Of a stretch of DNA of 64,000 bases, positions 1 to 12,271 are shown in pieces. This DNA comes from Aldrovandia affinis (lineage: Eukaryota > Chordata > Actinopteri > Notacanthiformes > Halosauridae). The notes under the pieces were generated by a model that was not told where the DNA came from, made no database searches, and was given only the letters and a program-made list of their open reading frames with translations. Positions within the stretch are counted from its first letter, which is position 1. Every line of letters begins with the position of its first letter. The DNA is taken from assembly GCA_029706075.1 (NCBI GenBank), contig JAINUG010000150.1, forward strand, positions 451,501 to 515,500. Direction: 5' to 3'. Made by a program: the position numbers and the translations under genes.

Positions 1-590
1 AATAAAGCACAGATTTTTAGCACACTGCGTCTCCAGGTTCGTTTTTACACCTCATATTCCTACCAGTCTTTCTAAACGAGTCACCATGTCAATAATCAAC
101 CACGTTTTAAAAAGCTTTGCCAGGCGAAGCCGTGAGTCACAGAGAGCATCACCTTAGAGCGAGCCGTGTCATCTCTCACAAGGCGCCGCGCGACTGCGGC
201 TAACAGCGGCCCTCAGCTCTCCGCTACGGGAGCTACCGGCAGTCTGCACTCAACCAACGAATCAATCCTTACGCGAGTTCCACCATCTGACACCACCACA
301 CACTATGTTTTCAAACAGTTTACTTATGTTTGCAAACGTTCGTGGCGAACGCAAAGGGAACAGAAAAGAAGTTTCAAATTGTTTGCAAACATTCACAAAC
401 ATTGGCCTTCACTTGCCAATTTGAACGTTTATAGTGGGGGGTGTTTTATACCGTTTACAAGCAGGTTGTCACAAAGCATTTCACAGTCAGCCTGGTAACT
501 ACAGTTTGTTTTCAGGCCGGAGCCCAAGAGCAACACGACTAAGGCATAGGCTTGGATTAGTCATATGGAAGTTTAAAAAGGTTGCTCCAG
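1..590. other. Unrecognised single-copy-looking DNA, partly CpG-rich
   Basis: No repeat family or convincing exon is recognised. Positions about 125-260 are richer in CpG than the surroundings. A GCC|GTGAGT sequence near 129-138 resembles a plus-strand splice donor, but no open frame with an acceptor supports an exon. Confidence 0.3.
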
Positions 591-599
591 TGGTGTAGG

Positions 600-945
600 A
601 GTAAGAACGTTTGACGCTGCCCACTGCTTCCGATTCCACCAGGTCGCGCCAGTTTGGCTCTGGCCGGGAGTGCCACTAGGGGGCGGCAATTGGCTGTCCG
701 CCCCAGGGAGGGGGGCGGGATAATAGCCGAAAGAGCTCGCTGCATATATGAGTGGTCCTATGTGTTACAGTGCCAGGCTTCGACTTAGGCCGGTCCAGCA
801 CTCACTACCAGTCTCGGGACGACGGCAGTGAGTTCTCATACGAGGGAGGGGATAATTGACATGAAAAAGAAAGGGTATAATTGGATACTAAATTGGGAGA
901 AAAAATGGGAATAAACAGCAAAAATAGATATATATTTTTTAAAAG
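600..945 (+). mobile_element. tRNA-derived SINE, GC-rich-body family
   Basis: The body carries a GCCGGGAGTGCCAC block, a GGGGGCGGC...TTGGCTGTCCGCCCCAGGGA block, and a 3' end with ATTGGATACTAAATTGGGAG followed by an A-rich tail. The same blocks occur at 46040-46408 (inverted) and 63797-64000, which shows a dispersed family. The tRNA-like head is diverged in this copy. Length of about 350 bp fits a tRNA-derived SINE. Exact ends are uncertain by about 15 bp. Confidence 0.7.
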
Positions 946-2048
946 GTAGCTCCACAAGGTCTGTGCGTCGTTATTAATAGGGGGAAATAAATACAATCCT
1001 CCACAGATTATTTTATTGTAAATTAATTTTTGCTATCGTTTGCTTTTTCTTCTATGGGCGATGTGAAACAGTGACAAAAATATGACACATATCCACCGAA
1101 AGGCCTACAGGTAGCCTACACGCCCGAATTCTCAATATTAGCACCTAAAAGAACACAGATCATGGTTCTACTGTTCACACTTCATAGACGGATTAAGCAC
1201 ATTTCTCTGACAAACGGAGAGATGAGCCATCCAAGTGTGTTATTTGCACCCCCGCTATTAATATCCACCTGCAAATGACAGAGATTTATTGAAAGAGCGC
1301 GAAGCCTGTAATTGGCGTGGACAGCCCCTGAGAGCTGAAGGACGATCGAAACGGTCCCCTTCATCTGGCTGAGAGCTACGCTGCATTACGGCGTAATTAC
1401 CGCCTTCCACACGCACCATGGCCATGATGGATCTAGGAGCCATTTCAGGGTGTAATTAGCCAGGCCCAGCAGCGATCCCGCCGACAGGGCGCTCAGGAGG
1501 CCTGTTCCTGCACACAGTCACACCTCCCAGCCCTCACACCTGCTGGAACAGGAGGAATCTAAGCGTAGGAAGGAAATAACCTACGCGTACAAGAAACTTT
1601 AGTGCAGTGGTGTCTGCAAGGTGGATCGTTATCCACTTATGGATTTCCACACAATTCTTTTGATGGATTTTGAAATTAATTGGACTGTATAAAAAAAAAC
1701 AAACATGTATCCATTGCCTTTTTTGACAGTTGTAAAATAGCAATTAGACTATTCTTTATTGTAAGAAATTGATCATTTACATTGGCTAAGGAAGTCTCTT
1801 GTGATCCGTACGGTGTTGGGGTGTGAATGTTTATAATATCTGCTTGTGTTTTAATGTTTTACTAATTTGTGCGAGCATTGTTTTTGCACAATTCATATTC
1901 AGCCATGCCGTTGATTGGTGGATCTCATCTCTGTCCGTTGTGGAGTGGACACCAGGGCCTGTCCTTCCGCCGGGGTCCAGGGAAAATGTCACTAACCCAG
2001 ACGTCATGCCGAAGGGAAGGTTGCTCATGGTGTTGAAAGGGGTTCTGG
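946..2048. other. No recognised feature
   Basis: Moderately AT-rich sequence with short open frames that look like chance. No splice-flanked exon or known repeat is visible. Confidence 0.4.
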
Positions 2049-2127
2049 TCCACACACACCACACCACACCACACCACACCACACCACACCACACCACACC
2101 ACACCACACCACACACACCACACCACA

Positions 2128-2178
<51 letters not shown>
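2049..2178. repeat. Compound (ACACC)n / (AC)n microsatellite
   Basis: A run of ACACC pentamers, about 15 units with some interruptions, passes into a pure AC dinucleotide tract. The pentamer probably arose from the dinucleotide by an extra C that then spread. Open frames across it on both strands are artefacts of low complexity. Confidence 0.97.
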
Positions 2179-2180
<2 letters not shown>

Positions 2181-4857
2181 CAGAACTTATGTTCAGTTAA
2201 ATTATAGGGACAGTTTCCAAGACAGTCATCAAATGCATGATTCTTCTAGGTGGAAGAAAATCGAATAAAAAAATGTTTTCTTAATGCTGGAAGTTCATGG
2301 CAAGGTTAATTATTTTTGTCACAAACTACTCACTCCAATCAATCTGCCTTTGAAGACACTTTGGGGTCTGAAAGCCCCTGCGTTGTTGGTGCATTATCCT
2401 GGTGACAATGCCTGTAATTAGGGCTTCAGCTCTGAAGAGCAGCTCAGATGTGGATGTTTGGAAGTTGGGATTGTGGATATGAGAGATGACCACCGCTCTG
2501 GTTTTTGCGGTCAAAAATGTCTGCTTTGTTTGCCAGACATCACCAAAGAAGCTCATCTTACATAGCCGCCAGGAGGTATTCTTCGGCCGCAAAAATCCGT
2601 CAAATCCTTGCTTTCGCTCAAATATCCTCAATTCCGCAGCATACGGTCTCCTCACACGCTGCATTTACCCTGCTCGGATTCCAGTAAACAGCCCCTTTAG
2701 GCAACGTCGCCTACCATTTTAGAACATCGAGCCAGTAACTCAAGCAGACGTACTAAGCGTGACTTGCAAAGGCAGTGCTCTGACAAGACCTGGGCCTGGA
2801 ACCAATCAGCATTCGCCCCTTAGCTCTTGGCCCACAGACCAGGGGAGTTCATGTCGGTGATCGCTGAACTCAAAAACTGTGTTGGTACAAGATATAAATA
2901 AACATTCACGTTTAACTGTGAATCAAAGTTCAGGATAAATGTGGATTGAATCCAGCCGTAGTGGCCTACAGCTGGCCACGATGCCTGAAAAGCTCTCCTT
3001 CACTTTCCAATCGGTCCAAATCCACAGGACAGTTTTTGGATGTTATCTCACATCCCACCCCAATATAATTCAGAGGCTTCTGTACACTGGACTGGCCTCA
3101 AAACCTGTAATGTTTATGTTGCGCCCCAGTCAATTAAGCTAATCTCTTCCTTTCCTCTACAGCCTAGCCAAGCTGGGTCTCTGTTTTTCTCTCTCCCTCC
3201 CTCTCCTTTCATTCTTCCTCTTTTAGAGTTTGTTTATTCCACTGTGCATAAAAACTGAATGGAAAAAACGGTTGAAAGTGCTCATTCAAACAGCAGCTGA
3301 CTACAGTGAGCAGGACAATCCATTTCAAGTTAAAGATTATTTTACGCCTACAGGAGAAAAGTTTGAATTTTGTTTAATCAAGGTGTGAACCCAAAACATA
3401 TCTAAAGCCAAATGAATGGCACCCTCATCCAATGCCTAGTACGTTGTTACTGCAATATGTGATAGTATGCTGTTTGAGTACACCAAATGCCTGAATAAAT
3501 GTTTGTTTCAGGACCATGCGAGGACATGGTCACCAGACCTGGGCAAAATACATATTTGAAGTACTTTAACTCTTTAGATGCCGGTAAAAATTTTAAAACA
3601 CTGCAGCAGATCCTTGGAAATGTTCAACAAAATCAAAATGTACAACGATCTGAAAGGATAATTTTGTTCTTAATATTGGTGAAAATAGTATTTTGAAATT
3701 GTCAGTAATATACAGTATAATTTTACATTTTACCAGTGTCCTAAAGGGTTAAAACTTTTCAAATAATTATTTAACCCCAGGTCAGGTGGTCACCCGTGTT
3801 CCCTTTAAACATAAAAAGTCACAAAGTGAACCAGGACTTTAAGCTTTTCTGTGTTTTTTGAGAATATTGGCAGGGCCTTTCGCCACTGCTTCCGTACCGT
3901 GACATCTGCGTCCTGCCAGAGCAGCGCGGACAGACAGACAGACAGCCGGTCATTCGCACATCCAGCCTGCAGCGGGGGGAGGGCAGCGCACATGCCTGGG
4001 AACAAGGCTTTGAAGGGATTGTGACCCCCCGTCCAAATAATGCAACTCCAGCGCCGGGAATGTGCGGCAGGCAAAAATATTTTGGGAGTAAAAGAACAAC
4101 CTCAATCTGTCCTCCCGACATTTAATTAACTTGAGTTAATCCTGCCCTGGGACCATGTCCTGGTATAGCTTTCATTCAAGAGAAAACAATGACTGTCATA
4201 AATCTATTTCAAACTGCAAAGGTGGGACCCTTTGCTAATTAAATCCTCTTTTTACTTTCTGGTTAAAATGGGATTTCCAAAGAGGTTAAAATAATTATAA
4301 ATTCAACGACAAATTTGGTTCATTTGCAAAGAGGGCACTGTGTGGCTGGAACACAAAACTAAAAGCATCAAATATGAATATTGCATTAAAACAAATGTTT
4401 TGTACATGACAACATTGCAGGAATATATTCAAAGTATACTAGTAGTCTGAGACTAATAGTAGAGCAGACGAATACATCGTCTTTGGGGTTGCAAGCTATA
4501 AATTATTCCTACCTCATTCTTGTTTATCTGTCAAACTGATGAATTAAAGAATTTGACAGGCTAAAATGAGCTCTAATAGCACAAATGCACAGAGATTAAA
4601 CCACTGTGCACCGTTCTGTAATCATAACACATTTCAAATTTCCCAGCCATTCTAATGTTTAATTATCTGTCTGCTTTATAGATGAACCTGTCAGTCACAA
4701 AAAGACAGAAAGAACAGGCTGTCCAGAGGGCAAGAACCTTTCAGTTCTTCTAAACTAGAGATCCTCAGTGGTCTAGTGGGTTTGAATTCTAAGCATCAAT
4801 CCCCCATCACGGACTCCACTGATCTATACACTAAGGAATGAGGGGGTGAGGAGCAAA
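2179..4857. other. No recognised feature
   Basis: A long stretch with no repeat family or exon that I can support. It includes short (GACA)n near 3928-3943 and AT-rich intergenic or intronic-looking DNA. Confidence 0.4.
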
Positions 4858-5957
4858 ATAACACACAAACACACACACACAGTTACTCACACACACACAC
4901 ACACGCACATGCACACACACACATACACACACACAGTTACTCATGCACACACAGTTACGTTACTCATGCACACACAGTTACTCATGCACACACAGTTACT
5001 CATGCACACACAGTTACTCATGCACACACAGTTACTCATGCACACACAGTTACTCATGCACACACAGTTACTCACACACACACACACGCACACACACAGT
5101 TACTCATGCACACACAGTTACTCATGCACACACAGTTACTCATGCACACACAGTTACTCATGCACACACAGTTACTCATGCACACACAGTTACTCATGCA
5201 CACACAGTTACTCATGCACACACAGTTACTCATGCACACACAGTTACTCATGCACACACAGTTACTCATGCACACACAGTTACTCATGCACACACAGTTA
5301 CTCATGCACACACAGTTACTCATGCACACACAGTTACTCATGCACACACAGTTACTCATGCACACACAGTTACTCATGCACACACAGTTACTCATGCACA
5401 CACAGTTACTCATGCACACACAGTTACTCATGCACACACAGTTACTCATGCACACACAGTTACTCACACACACACACACGCACACACACAGTTACTCATG
5501 CACACACAGTTACTCATGCACACACAGTTACTCATGCACACACAGTTACTCATGCACACACAGTTACTCATGCACACACAGTTACTCATGCACACACAGT
5601 TACTCATGCACACACAGTTACTCATGCACACACAGTTACTCATGCACACACAGTTACTCATGCACACACAGTTACTCATGCACACACAGTTACTCATGCA
5701 CACACAGTTACTCATGCACACACAGTTACTCATGCACACACAGTTACTCACACACACACACACACACAGTTACTCATGCACACACAGTTACTCATGCACA
5801 CACAGTTACTCACACACACACACACAGTTACTCATGCACACACAGTTACTCATGCACACACAGTTACTCATGCACACACAGTTACTCATGCACACACAGT
5901 TACTCATGCACACACAGTTACTCATGCACACACAGTTACTCATGCACACACAGTTAC
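4858..5957. repeat. 18-bp minisatellite array with higher-order blocks
   Basis: After a (CA)-rich lead-in, about 50 copies of an 18-bp unit (CAGTTACTCATGCACACA) run to 5957. The array is split into blocks of about 6, 20, 14, 2 and 7 units by CA-rich spacers near 5069-5097, 5461-5489, 5749-5768 and 5811-5826. The first two long spacers are almost identical, so whole blocks were probably duplicated as units. The unit length is a multiple of three and has no stops, so every plus-strand frame stays open, which does not indicate a gene. Confidence 0.97.
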
Positions 5958-6205
5958 TCCACTCCCATACAAAGCCACACCCACCCACACAGCCAGTCCT
6001 ATACAAAGCCACACCCACACACACACACACAGCCACTCCCATACATGGCCACACCCATAGACACAGCCACTCCCATACATGGCCACACCCACAGCCACTC
6101 CCATACATGGCCACTCCCACACTCACAGCCACTCCCATACATGGCCACACCCATAGACACAGCCACTCCCATGCATGGCCACTCCCACACACACACAGCC
6201 ATGGC
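5958..6205. repeat. Degenerate minisatellite with CCATACATGGCCA core
   Basis: Units of about 28-34 bp share the core CACTCCCATACATGGCCACACCC with variable linkers such as ATAGACACAG. About seven units follow directly on the 18-bp array. CCATACATGG contains the near-palindrome CCATRCATGG. Confidence 0.9.
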
Positions 6206-7314
6206 TGTACACTGAGGCACTCCTGTGTGCACCACTACTCTGTTTTCGGGGGGCTGGAAAGCAATCGGCCCCAGCGGGAGCATGATCTCCGAATATAAAG
6301 GGGCTCACATCCACTTCTCCAGGGTGATTTCTTTCCATTCTAGAATGACATCATCCCCTCTCCCATGGAACAAAATACTTTCTGGCGTTCTATATCCTGA
6401 GGCACTAAGCTGAAAAGAAGCGGCATTGTAGAAACCTGTTCATGGTCCGTGATAATCTAATTTCCAACAGTCAGTCCATCTCTGAGGCACCAGGGCCCCA
6501 CTCAAGGTGCCACAGGCTAGGGTGTGGAGCGCCAAGTTCCCTTATCCTGGCAAAGCGAAAACCATAATCATCCTCCTCACTCAAGACTTCTCTGAAATTA
6601 AGACACTCTGATGAGGCAGAATGTCACAGCATTTGTTTAGAATTTGTAATGAAAACCTAAAAGCCCTCCAAGGATGTTTGGTCACCTAGGTCACACCCAC
6701 TTTCCCTAGTTTAAACCAGTGCATTAATCCTATCATTTATCAGTACCTGCACTTAACTGAACTTAACTGCACTATTTATTTGGGACAGAGCCGAAACAAG
6801 TACTCGCAAGGCATCGCAATATTACAGGCTGGAGGGAACTTCAGTCTGCCTGTAAGCTGGTCGTGTTAGTCCCCCCCTCTCCAGAACTATTCTTTATTAC
6901 TAGACGTACAGACAAAAAAACACAATACAGGAATGCAATAAAGACTATTAAATGCTTCATACATCGAATGTCCCATGAACTGTGAACATCTTGCATTACA
7001 AAGCAATAAGCGCTCGTGCCCGCTTTCACCTCCTGTCACATACCATTTCACAGCGTTTAAGTCAACGGTGAAATCGCAGTGCTGTGGAAAAACATCAAGC
7101 CACACTGCAGAACATTTCAACAAAGAGCCTCCACACTCCGCAAAAGAGTACACAGAGGAGCCCGATCCTTCGCCTCCAATCTTTACTGCAGGGCGACCGT
7201 GTCGGCCTACAGCCAACTGACATGCCACAATAATTCTAAATAAAAAAAGAATAAAAATCACATAAAAACTGTCAAGGTCATCTCTGTTATGCCTCCTTTG
7301 AGGAGCACGTTTTG
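6206..7314. other. No recognised feature
   Basis: Unrecognised non-repetitive sequence. A 216-codon minus-strand open frame at 6887-7537 has no domain signature and includes the minisatellite at 7315-7372, so it is probably chance. Confidence 0.35.
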
Positions 7315-7372
7315 AGTGGGTTTTCAGCGGGTTCTGAGTGGGTTCTGAGTGGGTTCTGAGTGGGTTCTGAGT
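7315..7372. repeat. 11-bp minisatellite, GGGTTCTGAGT units
   Basis: About five tandem copies of an 11-bp unit, the first slightly diverged (GGGTTTTCAGC). Confidence 0.9.
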
Positions 7373-7710
7373 GTTGAGTTTCTTGGCCTGGGTGATGGCC
7401 ATTGAGATCCTGTGAAGAAACAGGCCGAAAGAAGAGCCCCTTCCATCCAGCAATGGCGGGAGTTGAGAGATAAAAGCCAGATTACCCAGAGAGAGCAAAA
7501 CCGCCCTGACCAAGGCCACTAATGCTGCCGCTGGCAAAGCACACTCAGAGAAAAACTTCCTCCCCCATTAAAGTCAACAACTCCAACATCTCCCCCAAAG
7601 AGTTACGCATGTGACTTATGCAGGGAAAATGGCAGTCACACAGGGCCTTGCTAAAATGATTATGTAGGCCTAGGTGTAGATTAGATAATGAATATTAGAT
7701 ATTAAAAAAC

Positions 7711-7905
7711 ATTACATTACAGGCATTTAGCAGACACCCTTATCCAAAGTGACACAATTCATTTATACAACTAGATATATTACTGAAGCGATTCAGGTTA
7801 AGTGCCTTTGCTCAAGGGTACAATGACAGGCCCACCTGGGAATTGAACTTGCAACCTTTTCATTACAAGCCCAGTTCCCTAACCATCTTACGACACTGCC
7901 GCCCC
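7711..7905 (-). mobile_element. UnaSINE1-like SINE with L2 tail
   Basis: On the minus strand it begins GGGGCGGCAGTGTCG and contains a perfect pol III B-box match (GTTCAATTC). It continues through a TACCCTTGAGCAA block and ends with an L2-type tail (TTTGGATAAGGGTGTCTGCT) followed by AATGCCTGTAATGTAATG. The head, the 'cttgtaa...ttgca' tRNA-like segment and the tail order match my memory of the eel UnaSINE1 family, which shares its tail with the UnaL2 LINE. It is about 195 bp and looks full length. Confidence 0.8.
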
Positions 7906-9780
7906 AAAACAGACCAGGATCCATTACAAGCCCAAACTGAAAGAAAGAAAGAAAAAGAAATGATCTCTCCAGCAGGATGAGAAATAAACAGTGTTTTTCT
8001 GTAAGAATGGGGCAAGCCTTCACACGACAGCTCAATAGGGGCTCTGGAAGGCTCATCCACACTTAAAAGCCCAAAGAGTCCACTGGGGAACTTGGCACTG
8101 AAACAAAACAACGCTTTTGGAACACAGTGTAACTGGAGTTGGTAAATAAGATGGCTTTAACTGCGCGGGGGGAGAGAACACACACACACACAAAAAAGAC
8201 TCATTTCAAAAAAGAAAGCTCTCCCCTCAACTTTTCAAATCTCCCAACACAACGGGTCTAAAGGAGGACTTCCCTGAGGGTATTCATGCGGTGCTTTTCC
8301 CACATCCCTTCGTAAGGAGTCCTTAAAGTGAGTCGTTTCACTGATCGGGCAGATCCACCCAACTGAAAATAAACGGGTCTGTGAAGCAACAGAGCTTACA
8401 GATATGGCTGCATTGCTGCGGCAGAACATATGCTTAAGCGTGCCTGTCTTTGCTTGCACTTCGGAGTGAGGTAGTGGCCTTAACAGCGAGCCTCTTATTG
8501 TCTTCTCCTGTGCAGTCTGGACAGGGCAGGGGCTGATGGGAGGTGTTCCTGGGGGGGGGACCTCTGTCGCTGAGGGTCAGGGAGGCGAGGGGGAGCAGAG
8601 GTCAAAGGAGTTAAAAAATAAATAAATAAATGCAGAAATGTTGATATAGCAGACAGCGGGGGCATTGTTGAGGGGATAGCACGGGATCCGGCTGGGGCCA
8701 GCATCGAGAACTTTCATGAAGGGGGGGGGGGGCAATGACGGAACGGAACTCGGCAGCACAGTAAACACGGCAGCACAGTAAACACGGCAACGCTCGAGGG
8801 GAAACGCATTTGCTCTTCACCGCCATGGGAATTGCTCATTCCATCTCGGGAAAAGCAATGGCGTGTCAAAAGAAGCATGATTATTAAATACTGGCAGTTA
8901 TGGCTGGTGGGGGAACTCGAAAAAGTGCTTTGATGCCTGCTAGCGTGCTTAATGAGGCCAATATGGGCACAACAAATAGCAAAAGACAATTACAAACATC
9001 TGCGTTTCCCGGATTAAAGGCCCGGCTCTGCGATGGAGGTGGCATCTACAATGTATGGCGACAATGTAAATGAACTACAATCCAAAGAGAAAGTGAAAGA
9101 AGAGTTTAGGCCGTGGGCCTCAACCAACCCTCGCAAAGCTGACAAAGCCCATGCCGGCCATTTTATCCCCTGCCAAAGTAGGGGCCGTGACCCGTAGGCG
9201 CAAGAGCAGGAAGTGGAGGAGGAATGCAAGGGGGTCAGAAGCAAAGGAATTCCCCCTGCCCTCTCCAAAATATCCCCTCCTCAAGAGAGAGGGGTGACAC
9301 AAAAAAAATACAGAAATTAGGCCAAAGACTCCTCAATGTATATAAATCAGCCTTGTTTACATGTTTTTGTCTTTCTGTTCACATTAATGTTTTCTTTCAT
9401 TGGTGCATGAATCTAGCCATATCTGGATTAGCAAGCATCCAGGCCTGTGTGACAGCCCTGCGTTCTCCAGAGCTTGTATTTCTCAACAGGAGCGTGCGTC
9501 ATAAGAAGGTATGGCGGTGGAATCCGATGACAGGAGACATTGTACTCATTTATATTATGGAGCAACATATAGCTTAAGAATGTCCTTCTTTGATCTACTA
9601 CATTAAACAAGTCCACAAGTCTAGATTCCCTCTTGCAGTTATTCCAAGTTTTTATTTTATTATTTTTTAATTTTATTTTTTACTGCTAGCAACTGCAACT
9701 ACAATGATTATTACTGAGCTCTGAGATCAGACTTCTGATTGTACTTCTGTCTGTCTACCCTGTGATGGTTCTTGTAGTTC
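7906..9780. other. No recognised feature
   Basis: Unrecognised sequence with short homopolymer and CA tracts, for example G10 near 8720 and (AC)n near 8179. A 17-bp direct duplication of CGGCAGCACAGTAAACA lies at 8752-8786. Confidence 0.35.
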
Positions 9781-9885
9781 CCGCTTGTTATTTGCACTTG
9801 GTGTAATTTTCCATACTGGCCTTGTAAATCGCTTTGGACAAAAGTGTCTGCCAAATGAATAAATGTGAATATAAAATGTAACTTC
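9781..9885 (+). mobile_element. L2-type LINE or SINE 3' tail fragment
   Basis: CTTGTAAATCGCTTTGGACA followed by AAAGTGTCTGCCAAATGAATAAATG is a diverged copy of the L2 tail seen in full at 19240-19310. Only the 3' end is present. Confidence 0.6.
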
Positions 9886-11000
9886 TGTTTGTTTCAGTTC
9901 AACAGCACGTTATAAAAGTTTACTGAAGTCCTACCAAAAAACACTCTAGTACCGTTTTTTTTCTTACATCTTTTTTTTGTTGAAAAAGCAAAGACAACAG
10001 CTTGCACAATTCCACGTTGTTTTTTTAAACACCCAGATAAAGACAAACGCGTTTGTGTGAAGACTTCCTTTCTCGGCAGTGTTGGGGACAGCGCACCGCT
10101 CTGAGGTCCAGACCAGAGACGCTGCCAATTCCCAGGGCGATCCCCAGCAGGGCAGGCTGCCCACACTCTGCGCCCCAAGCATCCCCAAGGCTCAGCTGTT
10201 ACTCCTCAAAGCGCTCTCAAATTGTACGTCCAATTCCTCACATTCTGCAGAGCTCCGCAGAAGCACTGCTAAGCGACGACCCCCCCCCATCCAAGCTCCG
10301 TGCTGCTATATTCTCAGTGTTATATGCAGTGTTGCTGCTATGATTGTCTAGCTTGTAAATAAAAAATATACAGGCTAAACAAATCATGTTTAGTGGTTAT
10401 TATGAGTTGAGTCGTAGGCTACATAAACAAGCCACGTTAATGTACCCTAGAACAACAAAACCAGCTAGCTGTGAATGCTGTCCCAGGTACAAAAACTTGG
10501 GACAGTTTGTATGCAGCTACCCAAGCCTGAAATTGGAAAATGTTATGAAATGTAAAGTATGGCTACTTAATTTATTGCTGGTGTCATAACGGTGACAACG
10601 ATACAAATAATATGACCCTTTGGAAGTAAAAACGGTGCGTTGTTTACCATACGTTGTAGCAGATTAGCTACATACATCCGACAAATGTATGGGACATCGT
10701 ATTTTGGTGGGGGTCTTGCTTTAATTTGAATTATGCCCGTTGTAATCATTAACTCCCTTAGACCGAGAGTTCATATTTCTAGAAAAAGTTAAACAAAACA
10801 TGTTTACCTCCACATTAGCCATACAACCTAACACATTCGATTGAAGAGTATTACGTCCTTTTATCTGTGGCTCTTTGAATCAACTGACAACAAGAGTGTG
10901 TTGCACTTGAAAATAAAACAAAACCTGGGCATGCGAACGCAAACGTATCATGGAACATAAGCAGCCAGTGCAAAACGTGAAAAGGCCATTTAAAATGCGG
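9886..11000. other. No recognised feature
   Basis: AT-rich unrecognised sequence. If the exon proposed at 11007-11330 is real, this would be the start of its first intron on the minus strand. Confidence 0.3.
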
Positions 11001-11006
11001 TTTTAC

Positions 11007-11330
11007 CTTGTTAGTATCTTCTTTCCAAACAAGTTTGTAAGTCTCTCTCTTGAAAATCAAGGCCAATAATCAAAGCAAAACTTTCGGCAGGCAAACCGTC
11101 TTCTTCGGCTCGTTCGTCTTCAAAACAAGATTCTCCTGGATCCAGTACTGACTACCGCGTTCATGTTCCCAAAACACACTAGGCTTTCGGGAGAAAAATA
11201 CATGCATTCGGTCCCTCCGTGCTCCTGCACCCGCTACAGTTCCCACTACTTGTTGAATTGCTGGCGATAGTGGATTTCTCTCCCCCCTGGAAGCGGAAAT
11301 GAAGTAGGCTGCGAAACGAAAAGAGAGAGA
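11007..11330 (-). other. Candidate first (untranslated) exon with CpG-rich promoter side
   Basis: Read on the minus strand, this segment is locally rich in CpG (roughly 16 in 260 bp by eye, well above the flanks). It ends in a strong splice-donor sequence, ACAAG|GTAAAAC, with the junction between 11007 and 11006. The two ATG frames within it are short, as in upstream ORFs of a 5' UTR. No protein is encoded and no downstream exon was identified, so the gene is unknown. A transcription start near 11300-11340 would fit. It could also be a chance CpG-rich patch. Confidence 0.35.
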
Positions 11331-12127
11331 AACGCACTGACTCCTACAGGCGTGAGAGAAATGTCTTATTTGCGACCCAATGTTCCTCGAACCACGACTT
11401 TTCGGAGGACATAAGGTGCACAGGGCGAGTTCAAGACTCTTTGCTCTTTCATATGTATTGTGGGAACTATGAAACGCAATGGAAAGGTCGCATGTAAGTT
11501 TAAAGTCGCTGTTGGGAAGTCAGTTCTGGACATTTGAGAGGTTTCTCGTGGGGGAAAAAAAATTCCCATAACTGTGGAATGTCTCACTGTACAACTATTT
11601 TGGCAAGATTAAACACTTTATTGATGATCAATTTACAGTACTGAACAGCTGTAAAAATGGAATTGACTAAGTTATACAATACATTTTATTTTGTAGACTT
11701 CATTTCATACTTAATTTGATTGGATTTTGGCTATGGCATAAATATTAGCCTACTGGAGGTATTGGGCAGATTAACACTACTGCAAGCCACAGAATGTTTC
11801 AGGCATGTTGTGGATCTCTCTCAATAGACCACTATAAGACCAGAGAGCTCCACTCAGCAAGCAAGCATGTAATCTGATTCCAGAGGCAAATAAACAGCAT
11901 CTCCTGTCTCCTGTTTGCTTTTCTTGTTTATGTCCTTCTGTTGCATGTGTGCTCCTTCCGACAGCCTGCATCTTGCAGATAATGACTCCCCGAACTCAGT
12001 ACTGTAGTAGTTTACTTTTTTAACCTAATTTTTCATTTGCCTCCTATTGGCCCAGCACCATTTCTTCCAGCAGCAACTTCATTTTCCCAGGATGTCTCCT
12101 GTCCAGGTTCTAACTAAGCCCACATCC
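11331..12127. other. No recognised feature
   Basis: Unrecognised sequence without clear repeats or exons. Confidence 0.35.
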
Positions 12128-12271
12128 GCTTAGCTTCAGCAGTTTGACATGAGAAGGGTACAGTGTGGTATGGCTGCTTAGCTTCAGCAGTTTGGCATGA
12201 GAAGGGCACAGGGTGGTGTGGCTGCTTAGCTTCAGCGGTTTGACATTAGAAGGGTACAGTGTGTTATGGTG
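12128..12271. repeat. 48-bp tandem repeat, three copies
   Basis: Three units of 48 bp begin GCTTAGCTTCAGCAGTTTG. They differ at a few sites, for example GACATGAGAAGGGTAC versus GGCATGAGAAGGGCAC. Confidence 0.95.

Noticed and set aside
2326-2664. 112-codon minus-strand open frame
   Set aside because: No known motif, and the opposite strand has overlapping frames; treated as chance.
4965-5957. CRISPR-like regular array
   Set aside because: There are no unique spacers; the units are contiguous and the DNA is vertebrate.
4846-6298. Very long plus-strand open frames (369-451 codons) of repeated SYSCTH / TVTHAH / QLLMHT and a minus-strand NCVCMS frame
   Set aside because: All arise from an 18-bp repeat without stop codons. 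Every plus-strand frame is open and there is no gene context.
6887-7537. 216-codon minus-strand open frame
   Set aside because: It has no domain, contains an 11-bp minisatellite translated as repeats, and shows no splice or promoter support.
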